The translations under genes and the position numbers were made by a program. This document shows, one piece after another, positions 10,790 to 21,137 of a DNA stretch of 64,000 nucleotides. The notes beneath the pieces are model-generated. The model was not told where the DNA came from and did no database searches. It saw only the letters and a program-made list of their open reading frames with translations. Location: assembly GCF_051622035.1 (NCBI RefSeq), contig NC_135366.1, forward strand, positions 5,301,001 to 5,365,000. Direction: 5' to 3'. The stretch is from Arctopsyche grandis (lineage: Eukaryota > Arthropoda > Insecta > Trichoptera > Hydropsychidae). The number at the start of each line of letters is the position of its first letter. Positions within the stretch are counted from its first letter, which is position 1.

Positions 10790-12725
10790 ATGGAATGCAG
10801 ACTTTGTCTCTGCTCTGCTCCAGCAGGGTCCTTCGTCTCCATCCATGACGACCCTCATCCACCGCGATTGGTGCAGCGCATTTGGACCTGCTGTCAGCTG
10901 CGGGTCAGCTACGTTACACTTGAACCACTGCTATTATTAATTTGCTAGTCCTCGTAATCGTCAATACCTTTTACATTTGTAGGTTAGGAAAGATGACCAT
11001 CTGCCAGATATGATATGCCTTTCTTGTGTCAACAATCTTGAATTGTTCCACAGCTTTCGAAACTCTTGTTTTAAGAACGACACAGCGTCGAGGGTGAAAT
11101 TAGACAAGTATTTGAAAGTCAAGCCGGAGGAAGTTTTGCTGGAAGATGTGTTGGGTGCTGATTGGCCACCTAACATTTGTAGTTCACCAGACGATGGCGA
11201 GGTAAGTAAATAAGATTCGAGTGCTTTATTAGATTCTTAACGAAACATTCAGTTAATCGAAAATATAAATTTACATGTTAAATTGAATAACGTTCGGTTT
11301 ATTTTTTAGACCTCTGGAAGAAAAATGACTTCGACAGATAATAATATGACAGCAATAATAGATACCAATAGACACGTTCTGGCGGAAGAATTACCATTTC
11401 GTAAAGCTTTAGATAATATGTGCTCTCCAAATTCTGAATTGGACCATAAAACAGAATTCCGAGACAAATTGTTTACTCATAAAAACAATCTTTTGACACG
11501 GGAAAACTCGGATACTCGAAGAAAGCTACATGATTGCGTCATTTGTTCAAAAACATTTACTACGAAACAAAATCTTAGTACACATATGGGTATTCACACT
11601 GGGGTAAAGCCACACAAATGTGACATTTGTTCAAAAACATTTACTACAAAGCAAAATCTTAGTACACATATGGGTATTCATACTGGGGTAAAGCCACATA
11701 AATGTGCCATTTGTTTAAAATCATTCCGTAGAATATGTGAACTCAGTGCACATATGGGTATTCATACTGTGGTAAAGCCTTACAAATGCGACATTTGTTT
11801 AAAATCATTCCTTAAAAAGTGTGTACTTAGTGCACATATGGGTATTCATACTGGCGTAAAGCCATACAAATGTGACATTTGTTCAAAAACGTTTACTACG
11901 AAACACAATCTTAGTGCACATATGGGTATTCATACTGGGGTAAAGCCAAACAAATGTGACATTTGTTCGAAAACATTTACTACGAAACATAATCTTAGTA
12001 CACATATGGGTATTCATACTGGGGTAAAGCCACACAAATGTGAAATTTGTTCAAAAACATTTAATACGAAACATATTCTTAGTGTACATATGCATATTCA
12101 TACTGGGGTAAAGCCACACAATTGTGACATTTGTTCAAAAACATTTACTACCAAACGCAATCTTAGTGCACATATGGATATTCATACGGGGCTAAAGCCA
12201 CACAAATGTGACATTTGTTCAAAAACATTTACTATGAAACGAAATCTTCGTGAACATATGGGTATTCATACCGGGGTAAAGCCAAACAAATGCGACATTT
12301 GTTTAAAATCATTCCTTAGAAAATGTGAACTCAGTGCACATATTCGTATTCATGCTGGGTTAAGGCCACACAAATGTGACATTTGTTCAAAAACATTTAC
12401 TACGAAACAAATTCTTAGTGCACATGTGGGTATTCATACTGGGGTAACGCCACACAAATGTGACATTTGTTCAAAAACATTTACAAGGAAACAAGGTCTT
12501 AGTGCACATATGGGTATTCATACTGGAGTAAAGCCACACAAATGTGACATTTGTTTAAAATCATTCCTTAGGAAATGTGAACTCAGTGCACATATGGTTA
12601 TTCATACAGGGGTAAAGCCACACAAATGTCACATTTGTTCAAAAACATTTACTAAGAAACATAATCTTAGTGTACATATGGATATTCATACTGTAGTAAA
12701 GCCACACAATGTGACATTTATTTAA
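10790..12725 (+). CDS. ZAD-C2H2 zinc finger protein, gene A (14 fingers)
   Basis: Three coding exons: 10790-10903, 10983-11201 and 11310-12725 (582 aa), with phase-0 joins, donors GTCAGC and GTAAGT and acceptors ending TAG. Exon 1 starts MECRLCLCSAP with the first ZAD cysteine pair (Cys3, Cys6). Exon 2 has ICLSC with the second pair (about Cys50, Cys53). ZAD is a zinc-coordinating homodimerisation domain. Exon 3 has a short linker (RHVLAEELPFRKALD) and 14 C2H2 fingers of 28 residues joined by TGVKPHK linkers, so the product is a likely nuclear sequence-specific DNA-binding protein. Exon 2 lacks five codons found in B, C and E (LLEDVLGAD against LLEDLIWEDELGAD). A one-base deletion at the start of a fifteenth finger (near 12706) ends the protein early. 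AATAAA at 12942 could serve as polyA signal. Target unknown. Confidence 0.88.
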
Positions 12726-13040
12726 AATCGTAATTACGTAAAGCATATACGAGCTTTTCTGCGAAGATTATTATTTCGTTAACAACACCGTGGTTTTTTC
12801 TTTTGCTGCAGCTTTACAATACTTTTAGGGTAAGTTGGTGATTAATTTGTAAAAAAAATACTTTCATTTATGTTTTAAATTGATTGTGAGTCTTAAATAG
12901 TTTTTTTTTAGATTAGTCAAAAAGGAATTCTTTATAGCATTAATAAAAATAATAAGTATTATAGCATTAATAAAAACTATAATGTTTTATAAACATAAAA
13001 TCGCGACAATAGAGGGTGTAAGCTATACGGCTGTTTGCAA
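12726..13040. other. gene A 3' flank, no further gene seen
   Basis: AT-rich sequence after the gene A stop. The first roughly 30 bases are the decayed remainder of another finger. A candidate AATAAA lies at 12942-12947. Nothing else recognisable before the hAT remnant that follows. Confidence 0.5.
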
Positions 13041-13258
13041 AATAAGGAAACATCTGGAACAAAGTGGAGATTCCAGATGTTAGACAAGCAAAATGATGAC
13101 AAGATATGGGCAGAGTATTTCAAAAAGCATGAAAAATCGGTTGAGCTGATGAAAATTTTGTCATTCATTATGTCCATCCCTGCAGTAATGCTTACCCAGA
13201 AAGAGTATTTAGTCACATGAAGTATGTGGACCTTCGTCCACATACTTCATGTGACTAA
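13041..13258 (+). mobile_element. hAT dimerisation-domain remnant ending in a perfect hairpin
   Basis: Reads WAEYFKKHEKSVELMKIL, and in a shifted frame SNAYPERVFSHMK, the C-terminal dimerisation motif of hAT transposases, so a frameshift is present near 13185. The last 22 bases of the coding remnant (13211-13232) are followed by a 4-nt loop and a perfect inverted copy (13237-13258). No terminal inverted repeats are seen. Confidence 0.6.
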
Positions 13259-14061
13259 AAGTGGCCTTCGCCAGGAATAACATGAATATCGACTTAGTAA
13301 AGGCGGAATTTCAACTACGACCTCTTTTACTCTTATGTATATATTTTTTTGTATTCGAGTAAAGGAACCAAATTTAACGAGGCGTGAAAGCCAGTTAAAT
13401 TTTGATAACTGAACATGATGACAATTTTTTTCTAAATTAATATTTTCCGCAAGTAAAATCTATAAAATTTGTTCCGAACGATTAAAAAAAATATATAAAA
13501 ATTGAGTTTTGAGCTATTTGTCCCGGAATTGTCTCGGAAAAAGTTGACAACCCTAATGTACATACCTCTGCCAAATTGACTTTTCCTCCATAAGCATTAT
13601 TTATTAAGTCATGCTTTCCAAATACTATATCTCCATTTTTAAATGCAGCAGTAGTACTGGTTCGTTCGTTGGACGTGTAGATGTACCGTAACTAGAGGAT
13701 ACATAAACAATTATAAACCGTGTCGAAGAAATTGTTGACAATGTGTTAAAATAATTCACGAAAAATTATCCAAGTCGATTTCTAAAACTTTTATTTCTAC
13801 AAACCTCCTTTACGTTTACGTAAGACGTCTTTTTTATATGTCTTATCTTGTATTTATAACCATTCTGAGCATAATTTAAAATAAAAAATATACATTTTAT
13901 TTTGTTTTATTTTTTTTTTTTGCCACTCATTACAGTTCCCCAAAGCGACACTGTAACATTTTAAACGAGATAATAATTCACATGAAAAGAAAAAAAAATA
14001 CATAAAAAAGATAGAGCATGATAAACATTTTAAAAATTATAAACAAATTAAAAACAAGTAA
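13259..14061. other. AT-rich intergenic sequence, no gene recognised
   Basis: No coding match or terminal repeat was recognised. 13620-13690 (AATGCAGCAGTAGTACTGG) looks like transposon debris but could not be placed. Homopolymer A and T runs are frequent around 13900-14010. Confidence 0.4.
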
Positions 14062-14239
14062 ATGTCTGTTCATAGCTATCCAGCACGACCCGTACCCTGC
14101 AGGTGTCATGCAAGTACGGATAGTATTCTTTGGTACATTCTATATGGACGCGCATGAATGCGTAAATGCGCATGCGCGAATGGAGTATGAATACTATCCG
14201 TACTTGCATGACACCTGCTGGATAGGTATGAACAAACCT
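14062..14239. mobile_element. PIF/Harbinger-type MITE, 178 bp, TSD TAA
   Basis: Almost the whole element folds back on itself: the left half, from ATGTCTGTTCATAGCTATCC, pairs with the right half ending ATAGGTATGAACAAACCT. TAA at 14059-14061 and 14240-14242 is the 3-bp TWA duplication of Harbinger elements. It is related to the MITE at 46108-46326 and shares its end with the Harbinger copies at 20275, 47139 and 60261. Non-autonomous, no coding capacity. Confidence 0.85.
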
Positions 14240-14600
14240 TAATACATTTGCAAAGGTTTGTAGCGGCTCTACGACGTGGTCGAACAACTCGCAGGATTGG
14301 TTACCATCCTGCGAGTTGGGACCAACTCGGCCACATTCAAAAGTTCCTATACCACTTCCTCTTCGGCTGCCATAATAAACACACGTGCATCAACATGTCA
14401 GTCGTCTCAAATGTGAACCGGTCGCTCTAGATCGGTCACACGTGATCACCCGTCACACTAAAACAGGTCGCGAGAAAACTGGTCACACCGGAAAATTGGT
14501 CACGAAAAACTGGTCATACCCAAAAATTCGACCAATTTTTAATTTTCGGGTGTGACCAGTTTTTTCGTGACTAATTCTCGGTGTGACCAGTTTGATTCAC
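14240..14600. repeat. short palindromes and a GGTCACACC hairpin block
   Basis: 14285-14318 is a hairpin (CAACTCGCAGGA pairing with TCCTGCGAGTTG). 14440-14592 carries repeated TGGTCACACC-type motifs on both strands and folds into an imperfect stem. 14395-14460 is found inverted at about 33195-33290, so it belongs to a dispersed non-coding repeat, probably a non-autonomous DNA transposon of unknown family. Confidence 0.55.
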
Positions 14601-15226
14601 TGTAAATTCGAGTATACCGAAGCGAGTAGCTCGAATATAAAGATACCGAACGACGACCATACCTAATTTCATATTTACCATATTAACCTCAGTATGTCGA
14701 AATACAAATTGATCGAATGAAAGTTGTTTTACGTTGACGGATAGATGGCACTTTTGCATTGATAATTTCAAGATTATTTAAAACAAAATAATATAATAAG
14801 TTGTATTTTAAAATTTATATAAAATTATAAAAATTTATATCAAAAACTAAAGGTAAAAGTTAAAATAATACCTAATAAACATTTTCGTCACATCTATCAT
14901 ATATGGTGAGTTTCATTAAATGGTAAGAAACGTGGTCGAATTTATTAAATAGTATACTTTGGGATATTTTGAAAAAACCTATTACTGAAGATGGAAGATT
15001 AAATGCATTAAATGCTTCTGCATTCCAAATAATACATATGTACACACAATATTTAAGAACTTATGAGCTTAAAATCAAACCGCTATTTGGATACCGAACT
15101 ATATTAATTTCATTTGAATTTATATTTTTAATTTTTAGGCCTATTTTATTTCAATTCAAAATAAGATGGGTACATATTTTCACGGAAACTTTTATATTTT
15201 ACGACCCCCGTATTGTGTGTACATAA
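14590..15226. repeat. dispersed repeats shared with 27640-27900 and 23370-23410
   Basis: 14590-14870 is the reverse complement of about 27640-27900 with scattered differences. About 15170-15226 is the reverse complement of about 23360-23410. No gene is recognised. The second repeat supplies an empty-site reference for the hAT insertion at 15227. Confidence 0.65.
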
Positions 15227-16177
15227 TAGGGTTTCTGATTTCCCGGACTTTTTCAATTCCCGGGATACGGGATGGAGCCCTGGATCGTTCCCGGGATTCC
15301 CGGGATCCCGGGACACATGTAACAAACTTTTTTTTTTCAATTTAATATACTTTTTATTCATAAAAAAAATAATTATTTATTTACAAAACAATACATAATA
15401 TATCAGTACACCAAAGAAAAAACCCATCGAAAAATTTGGTCTAAAGAATGGTTACTAAAAAGAAAGAAGTATTCACGCATAAACTTGATGAATGAACTTA
15501 GATTCATGCCAAAATATTGGCATAATTATATGAAGATGGACGAGCATATTTATCTAAAGCTTTTATCGTTAGTGGCACCAATCATTGAGAAGAAATACAC
15601 CATAATGAGAACAGCAATTTCACCTCACGAAAGATTAAGCGTCACGTTGTGATTTCTAGCTACAGGAAGAAGCTACGAAGATTTGAAATTTTCAACAATT
15701 ATATCACCTCAGTCTCTCGGCTCTATTGTTCCAGAAACCTGTGACGCTATTCACAGAGTTTCATAGAAGGTCAGCAACAACAATAGTAAAAAAAAGAGGT
15801 ATGTAATAAAAAACAAATCACGCACGCTGGGCTGGGCTGGGAGAGGGGGTATCCACTGTCCGGCGACAATACAGAATTTCGTTTGACGTCCGGCCAGCTG
15901 AAAAAGTTTCAATCCGACGATGAATTCACCTACAAACGTTCCGGCCTGCATCGACATCGATCGCCGGACCGACGGCCGGTCCAATAATCCGGAGCGTCTA
16001 TGGCACCCTTTAGTGTATTTGATTTATTATTTCCCTTCGTGCAGTCGTGAAAATGTTGTATGTTTTCAAGATTTTTTTAAATCCAATTACCGGGATTAAA
16101 GATAAGAATTCCCGGGAAACGGGACAACAAAAATTCCGTGAATTCCCGAGAATGTCTGTCCCGGGTCAGAAACCCTA
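15227..16177. mobile_element. hAT element, 951 bp, near-perfect 8-bp TSD, carries a HARBI1-like piece
   Basis: The termini are TAGGGTTTCTGA (left) and its complement TCAGAAACCCTA (right), with CCCGGG-rich subterminal repeats on both sides. The flanks are GTACATAA (15219-15226) and GTACATAT (16178-16185), an 8-bp duplication with one change, as expected for hAT. The same sequence without the element exists at 23360-23367 (inverted). Internally there is no hAT transposase. Instead there is a fragment resembling HARBI1-type nuclease coding sequence, so it is non-autonomous. Confidence 0.88.
15427..15770 (+). pseudogene. HARBI1/ALP1-like nuclease fragment inside the hAT element
   Basis: Frame reads WSKEWLLKRKKYSRINLMNE, then FMPKYWHNYMKMDEHIYLKL, a stop, and FLATGRSYEDLKFSTIISPQ, ending near PETCDAIHR. 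This is the N-terminal region of Harbinger-derived nucleases (HARBI1-like). The catalytic DDE region is not present. AAGAGGTATGT at about 15794 looks like a splice donor but may be chance. It could be host HARBI1-like exons picked up by the hAT, or an older Harbinger insertion inside it. Confidence 0.7.
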
Positions 16178-16185
16178 GTACATAT

Positions 16186-16345
16186 GTATTGTTTTGATAT
16201 ATTTTTTTAAATATGAAATTAAATAAGTTTATGCACATATTTGACATGATAAATGTACTAACTTAGAGTTGATAAGGTTTTGGTCAGAATTCGTAAACCG
16301 GAAGTAGTAACAATATTTATTTTAACTCTTTGACCTATTTAATTT
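16186..16345. repeat. dispersed repeat X, inverted partner at 20985-21137
   Basis: About 150 bp (from TATGTATTGTTTTGATATA to ACTCTTTGACCTATTTAA) present as a reverse-complement copy at 20985-21137. The pair brackets the nested block 16452-20005. The two copies differ at scattered positions. Confidence 0.75.
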
Positions 16346-18005
16346 TTGAACTAGTACAATTATTTATAATGTTGTTGTTCGAGCCAAAAGCCCACTTGGC
16401 CGTTGTTTCGGCTCTTACGTCCTGCCGTGCGGGCTTCACCAGCCTGGTTAGTAGGGATCCCAAATATTCGTCGACTTCAACTATTCGAATATCGAATAGT
16501 AAATCAAGAGCTATTCGAATATATTCGAAAATTAAAAAAAAGGTAATTACATATGTACTAAGCATAAATTACATTATATTTATATATTACAATTAATAAA
16601 ACATAATTTTAAGAAAATTAAAAAAACATATAAAACTTAAATACACACATAAAATATAAGATAAAAATTTATAAACTACTGCTGTTATTAAAGATGTACT
16701 ATTTTTGCTTAATTCTTTGATTGCGGTTTACACGGTAGTAAGAACATCAATTAAAATTTTCAGAATATAAATTTCATTCTTAGAAACAGTATTGAAATTA
16801 TATTATTTTATTGCTATGTTTACACTTTCGTAAACTTGAATAAATCGTCTTATCATAGTTGCCATTGAATTCCACCTCATTTTTACATCCAATAATAATT
16901 TCAATTTTTTATTTTCCTTTTCATTGTGATTTCTTCTAAAAATGTATGTTTCGCCGGTGACTTCTTAAATATTCGTATTATTTTTCTGAAGTTTTCTAAA
17001 ATTTCATAGAGATTACACTGTTCGACACGAAAAATGTTACGGAGACGAGATATGACTTTTCTTATAGATCTATGCCCAGTGAACACGAATCTGGTAATAA
17101 AAAGTGTTGATTGGCTCGAGATTCGGAGATATATGTGTTTTTTAAATCGCGCGATTTTTCTATATCTTGGTGTTGTTCGGTCTATTTCTCAAAATCTGTT
17201 AATTTCCTGTTAAAAATGAATATTGGAATCTACAGTCGGGTATTTTATCTTTCATTTGTAGTACTTTTCAGCTTTCAAATCTCTCTAAGTAGTCGTCCAG
17301 TTCAAATCAAAAGTCAAAATTACGTATTTTCACTTGGGATTTTTTCCCACTGTTAATACTATATTATATTGAGTATTTTCTATTGAAACATGTTTATTAG
17401 GATAGTGTTCTGGCCACACTATTTTTTGATTTCGTTTAAAAGGGGTTATTGGATGTGTGGTGAATTTTAAACCGGTTAATTTTCGAGCAAAAATTTCGTA
17501 TTAGTAGAGAACATATTTGTGTTGCGTGCGCTGTACATATATGTAGCTTGTGAAGCGTGAAGCTGCACGAGCTATACGATGGTCGATGACTCACTATGCT
17601 CGCGATCTTTTTACCTCTTTTTATGTGTTTATACATTCGTATTGTACTTCAGTTCCCTTCGAGAGGTCTTTCAGTTCGAAAGGTGTTGATAAAACCATAG
17701 AATTTTACGGATCGAAGTTATAGACTTAATTTTTTTAAACGTATATTTACGTAAAAAAATTTTTTTTTTTTGTTTGAACTGTTTGAGTGTGTGATATTAA
17801 AATTTGTTTTTGTTTTTATTCCTATATATGTTCTGATATTTCAATATCAGAACATATATAACATAATATTTTATTTTAATATAGATAGATTTTTATTTTT
17901 TCACAATTATTTATCTTTGAAATGTTCATTATCTTCGTATTTAATTTCATTTTGATTTTTGTTTTTATTTTCCATGTCTATTTTTATTTTTATTAGGGTG
18001 CTTAA

Positions 18006-18963
18006 CCCTTTGGCTGCTACGAGGTTTTTCAATGTCCAAGCGAAAAATGCTAACATTTGTAATTATTTTGAAAAAAATTAAATATAATATTTTTTTTTAC
18101 ATACTTACTTCGCCGAACGCTTGTAATTTTTATAATACTTTATATACATTTTTAGAAGCAGTTATGGACTCGTGCTCTCTCTTTCTGTCTTGCTTTTACA
18201 TGCGTGCGTGCGAAAGAGATACCTACATATATACACTAAATAAGTTTTGACGATTATTTTCCGACGCTTTATTTTTTTCAATAATCTATTTTTAGACATC
18301 GATGTATCCTAACAAAATGCGATATATTCGAAACAGGTAGCGGTCTTTCTCTCTTTCTTTCTTGGTTTTAATTGTGTACGTGTGAGCGAGACACACAAGA
18401 ATGTGAAGTTTCTAATAATCAAATATTTTTTCAACATGTATCATAAACATTTTGTATGCATTTCAGTTGCATTCGATTGATTGCATGAATTCGTGACGTC
18501 TCGTGACCTATATAATTGGAAGCGGATTTCTATTGTTTTTTGCCATTTATTTTAACTCTGCAAAATGATATCGGACAGTGAAAGTGATGAAAGCGAAATA
18601 ATAGCTCCTCGCCGAGGAACTCGACCAATCAGCAGCTCTACTGATTCTGAAAATGAATTTATCGACAATAATCAATTCCCAAGTAATAACTCCTTATATG
18701 ACATTGACAACGAACCCGAAATTTACTTTGATGATGAACCCGAAATTGAAGAGCTTTTATTTAAAAAATTGATAAATGTTTATAAAGCTTGATTGTAAAA
18801 TAAATATAAATACGTATACAAAAAAAATGTTTCGTGCCACTGATGCGCTGGTGGCTCAAAGAAAGTATTGAAATACGACAATTAATGACGAAAACAACGA
18901 TCGTCGTAGCAATCTTCGCCGATTTCAAAACAACGATTTATCGTTGTTGTAGCAGTCAAAGGG
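18006..18963 (+). mobile_element. piggyBac element, 958 bp, TTAA target
   Basis: TTAA at 18002-18005 and 18964-18967. Ends CCCTTTGGCTGCTACGA and, inverted from the right, CCCTTTGACTGCTACAAC, the classic piggyBac CCYTTTG form. Only the N-terminal part of the transposase remains (18565-18792), so it depends on another copy. It sits in the loop of the inverted-repeat element. Confidence 0.92.
18565..18792 (+). pseudogene. piggyBac transposase N-terminal fragment
   Basis: 75 codons, MISDSESDESEI, then STDSENEF and DIDNEPEIYFDDEPEIEELL: the acidic, Ser/Asp/Glu-rich N-terminus usual in piggyBac transposases. The frame then stops, and the catalytic and Cys-rich regions have been deleted from the element. 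Very unlike its AT-rich surroundings, which supports a former coding role. Confidence 0.7.
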
Positions 18964-20274
18964 TTAAAATGTACTGATACTTATTTTTACGTTATACATA
19001 TTCGTATTCAATAAATATATTATTAAATTCAAATCCTTCTAATTATTTCATTACAAAATTATTTAAAAACACATTGAAAAAAGTTTGTGACCACTATATC
19101 GTTGTATACAATGTCAATGACGCACATACAGCGAACAATGATACAGCGCACACAACACAAATTTGTGCTCTACTAATACGAAATTTTTCCTCACAGTTTT
19201 ACCGGTTTAAAATTCACCACACATCCAATTAATCCTTTTAAACGAAATCAAAAAATATTGTGGGCAGAACACTATCCCAATAAACATGTTTCAATAGAAA
19301 ATACTCAATATAATATAGTATTAACAGTGGGAAAAAATCCCAAGTGAAAATACGTAATTTTGACTTTTGATTTGAACTGGACGACTACTTAGAGAGATTT
19401 GAAAGCTGAAAAGTACTACAAATGAAAGATAAAATACCCGACTGTAGATTCCAATATTCATTTTTAACAGGAAATTAACAGATTTTGAGAAATAGACCGA
19501 ACAACACCAAGATATAGAAAAATCGCGCGATTTAAAAAACACATATATCTCCGAATCTCGAGCCAATCAACACTTTTTATTACCAGATTCGTGTTCACTG
19601 GGCATAGATCTATAAGAAAAGTCATATCTCGTCTCCGTAACATTTTAAAAGTTGTCATTTGTCGAACAGTGTTATTATCAATCGAAAAGTGATTTTCTTC
19701 AAACATTTCTGTATTTAATGAATAAAAACGTAAAGGAGGTTTGTAAAAATCCGTTTCTTCACATGTAGACATTTCATCTTCCTGATTATCTTCATTTTCA
19801 TCACAATTATCCCCATTACATATTTAATTTTCTTCACAATCGTCGGTTTCTTCGTCATTACTCTTTTCATATTGATTTTGTGTATATATTTTTTTATAAA
19901 ATATAATATTCGAATAGTTGATGAAATATTCGAATAACGAATGGCTGAAAAATTAGACGAATAATTCGAATACTCGAATATTCGGATATTCGATTGGGAT
20001 CCCAAGTGGGGCCGTGTTGTCGCCCACGGATTAATAACAATTCATTATATCCTATGATGAGACACATCCAGCATTATGGAATCCCAACGATAATAATTAT
20101 TTAAATAAGTAAAAACAAAAAAAATACTAAGATGTTCTACATATTACGAAGCTGCAAGAAAATCAAGCCGAACGTGACGAAAGAAGATATAAAAAATAAA
20201 ATAAACAGCTAACGCAGCAATTACAGATCGATTATAATTATTACAAAGTTATATTAATTTATTTGAACTCTTAA

Positions 20275-20937
20275 AGGTCTGTTCATACCTAGTCGGCACG
20301 TACCGACTTCAGCAGGTATCCGGCCGTACGAAAAGTATTCTTTGGTACATTTTGTATGGGTATATTCATACCAACCGTCACGTTTACGCCACGGCAGGCT
20401 TACAGCAGTACCCGACATTTCCTGTTCATACCTTACAGCAACATCCTTCAACGTATCGTATCCGTTTTTTTTGCCATCGTGGAAATATACACGCGAATTA
20501 CGTGTCATGAGTCTGCCGCTTTGCTGTTTCGGACCAATTATCGATAGTCACAGTTGACAGCTGTTCAATCTTTCGACATGGTTTTGGCGCAAATATTTAA
20601 AAAATATTTAAAAAAATTTTAAATTTTTTACGGAAATATTTAAAAAAATTTTGTCCATCATCCACAAGCTCCTTATATAGTGTCCAAAACTCTCCTTCGG
20701 TTTTTCTATTTTTTAACATGGGATACACATCAAAACGCCTCCGTGCTTTTTTATTGCCTTCTTGAGCTTCTTCTTCCAACAACAACGCGATTATACATAA
20801 TTTTTCGTTCAATAAACGCCGAAACATTTTTGCTGACTTGTATTCTGACGCGCAGCTACGAATGCACGTGTATGCATTCATATTGTAAGTACTCGACCAT
20901 GCGACGTAAGCAATATTGCGCCGTATCGCAACATTAA
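20275..20937 (-). mobile_element. PIF/Harbinger element, one end missing
   Basis: Starts AGGTCTGTTCATACCTAGTC after TAA (20272-20274). Collinear with the complete copies at 47139-47955 and 60261-61019 up to about 20937, where homology stops before the other terminus. The minus-strand ORF 20947-20597 encodes the transposase N-terminus (LLLEEEAQEGNKKARRRF, then YPMLKNRKTEGEFWTLYKEL). The flank at 20131-20274 exists inverted, without the element, at about 43995-44140. Confidence 0.85.
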
Positions 20938-20984
20938 TTAAAATCACTATAAATATTATACATATTAAATATCAATAGGATAAA

Positions 20985-21137
20985 AATAGTTAAATAGGTC
21001 AAAGAGTTAAAATAAATATTGTTACTACTTCCGGTTTACAAATTCTGACCAAAACCTTACCAACTTTAAGTTAGTACATTTATTATGTCAAATATGTGCA
21101 TAAACTTATTTAATTTCGTATTTAAAAAAAAATATAT
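20985..21137. repeat. dispersed repeat X, second (inverted) copy
   Basis: Reverse complement of 16186-16345. It begins right after the truncated Harbinger copy and runs into a block (21140-21200) that ends ATGCCACTG, the CAGTGGCAT terminus common to ZMYM-type hAT elements. Confidence 0.7.

Larger units (their letters stand above)
17016..19671. mobile_element. non-autonomous long-inverted-repeat element, CACTG ends, TSD TTA
   Basis: Starts CACTGTTCGACA and ends TGTCGAACAGTG, flanked by TTA at 17013-17015 and 19672-19674. The arms (about 17016-17550 and 19145-19671) are inverted copies of each other. The stretches 17111-17356 and 19321-19566 are close enough to give the same 81-residue shadow translation, so the arms diverged or were homogenised recently. 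No transposase is present. TTA duplication suggests PIF/Harbinger (TWA) or a CACTA-like system. The loop holds a piggyBac insertion and an 18-bp-arm hairpin at 17823-17860. Confidence 0.75.
16452..20005 (-). mobile_element. hAT element (minus), host of a nested insertion
   Basis: Ends are TAGGGATCCCAAATATTCG at 16452 and, inverted from the right, TTGGGATCCCAATCG at 20005, both rich in ATTCGAATA. Minus-strand coding remnants: DVKMRWNSMATMIRRFIQVY (about 16820-16890), a typical hAT core segment, then NLYEILENFRKII near 17010, and beyond the insertion an acidic N-terminal-like part (CEETDFYKPPLRFYSLN, about 19730-19770). The transposase is internally deleted and interrupted by the element at 17016-19671. 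No matching 8-bp duplication was found at the outer ends. Confidence 0.7.

Noticed and set aside
11500-12720. CRISPR-like or satellite array because of regular 84-bp repeats
   Set aside because: The repeats are in frame and encode C2H2 fingers with all zinc ligands. There are no spacers of foreign type, and the setting is a eukaryotic gene.
13035-13243. Overlapping plus and minus frames as a small host gene
   Set aside because: The plus strand matches the hAT dimerisation region, and the minus-strand frame is its complement extended by the hairpin.
15213-15398. Overlapping frames at the CCCGGG-rich start of the 15227 element
   Set aside because: They come from palindromic subterminal hAT repeats that read open on both strands.
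17111-19566. Two identical 81-residue frames (17111-17356 + and 19321-19566 -) as a conserved small gene pair
   Set aside because: They lie in the two inverted arms of a non-autonomous element. The identity is a property of the arms, and the third copy at 9000-9467 does not keep the frame.
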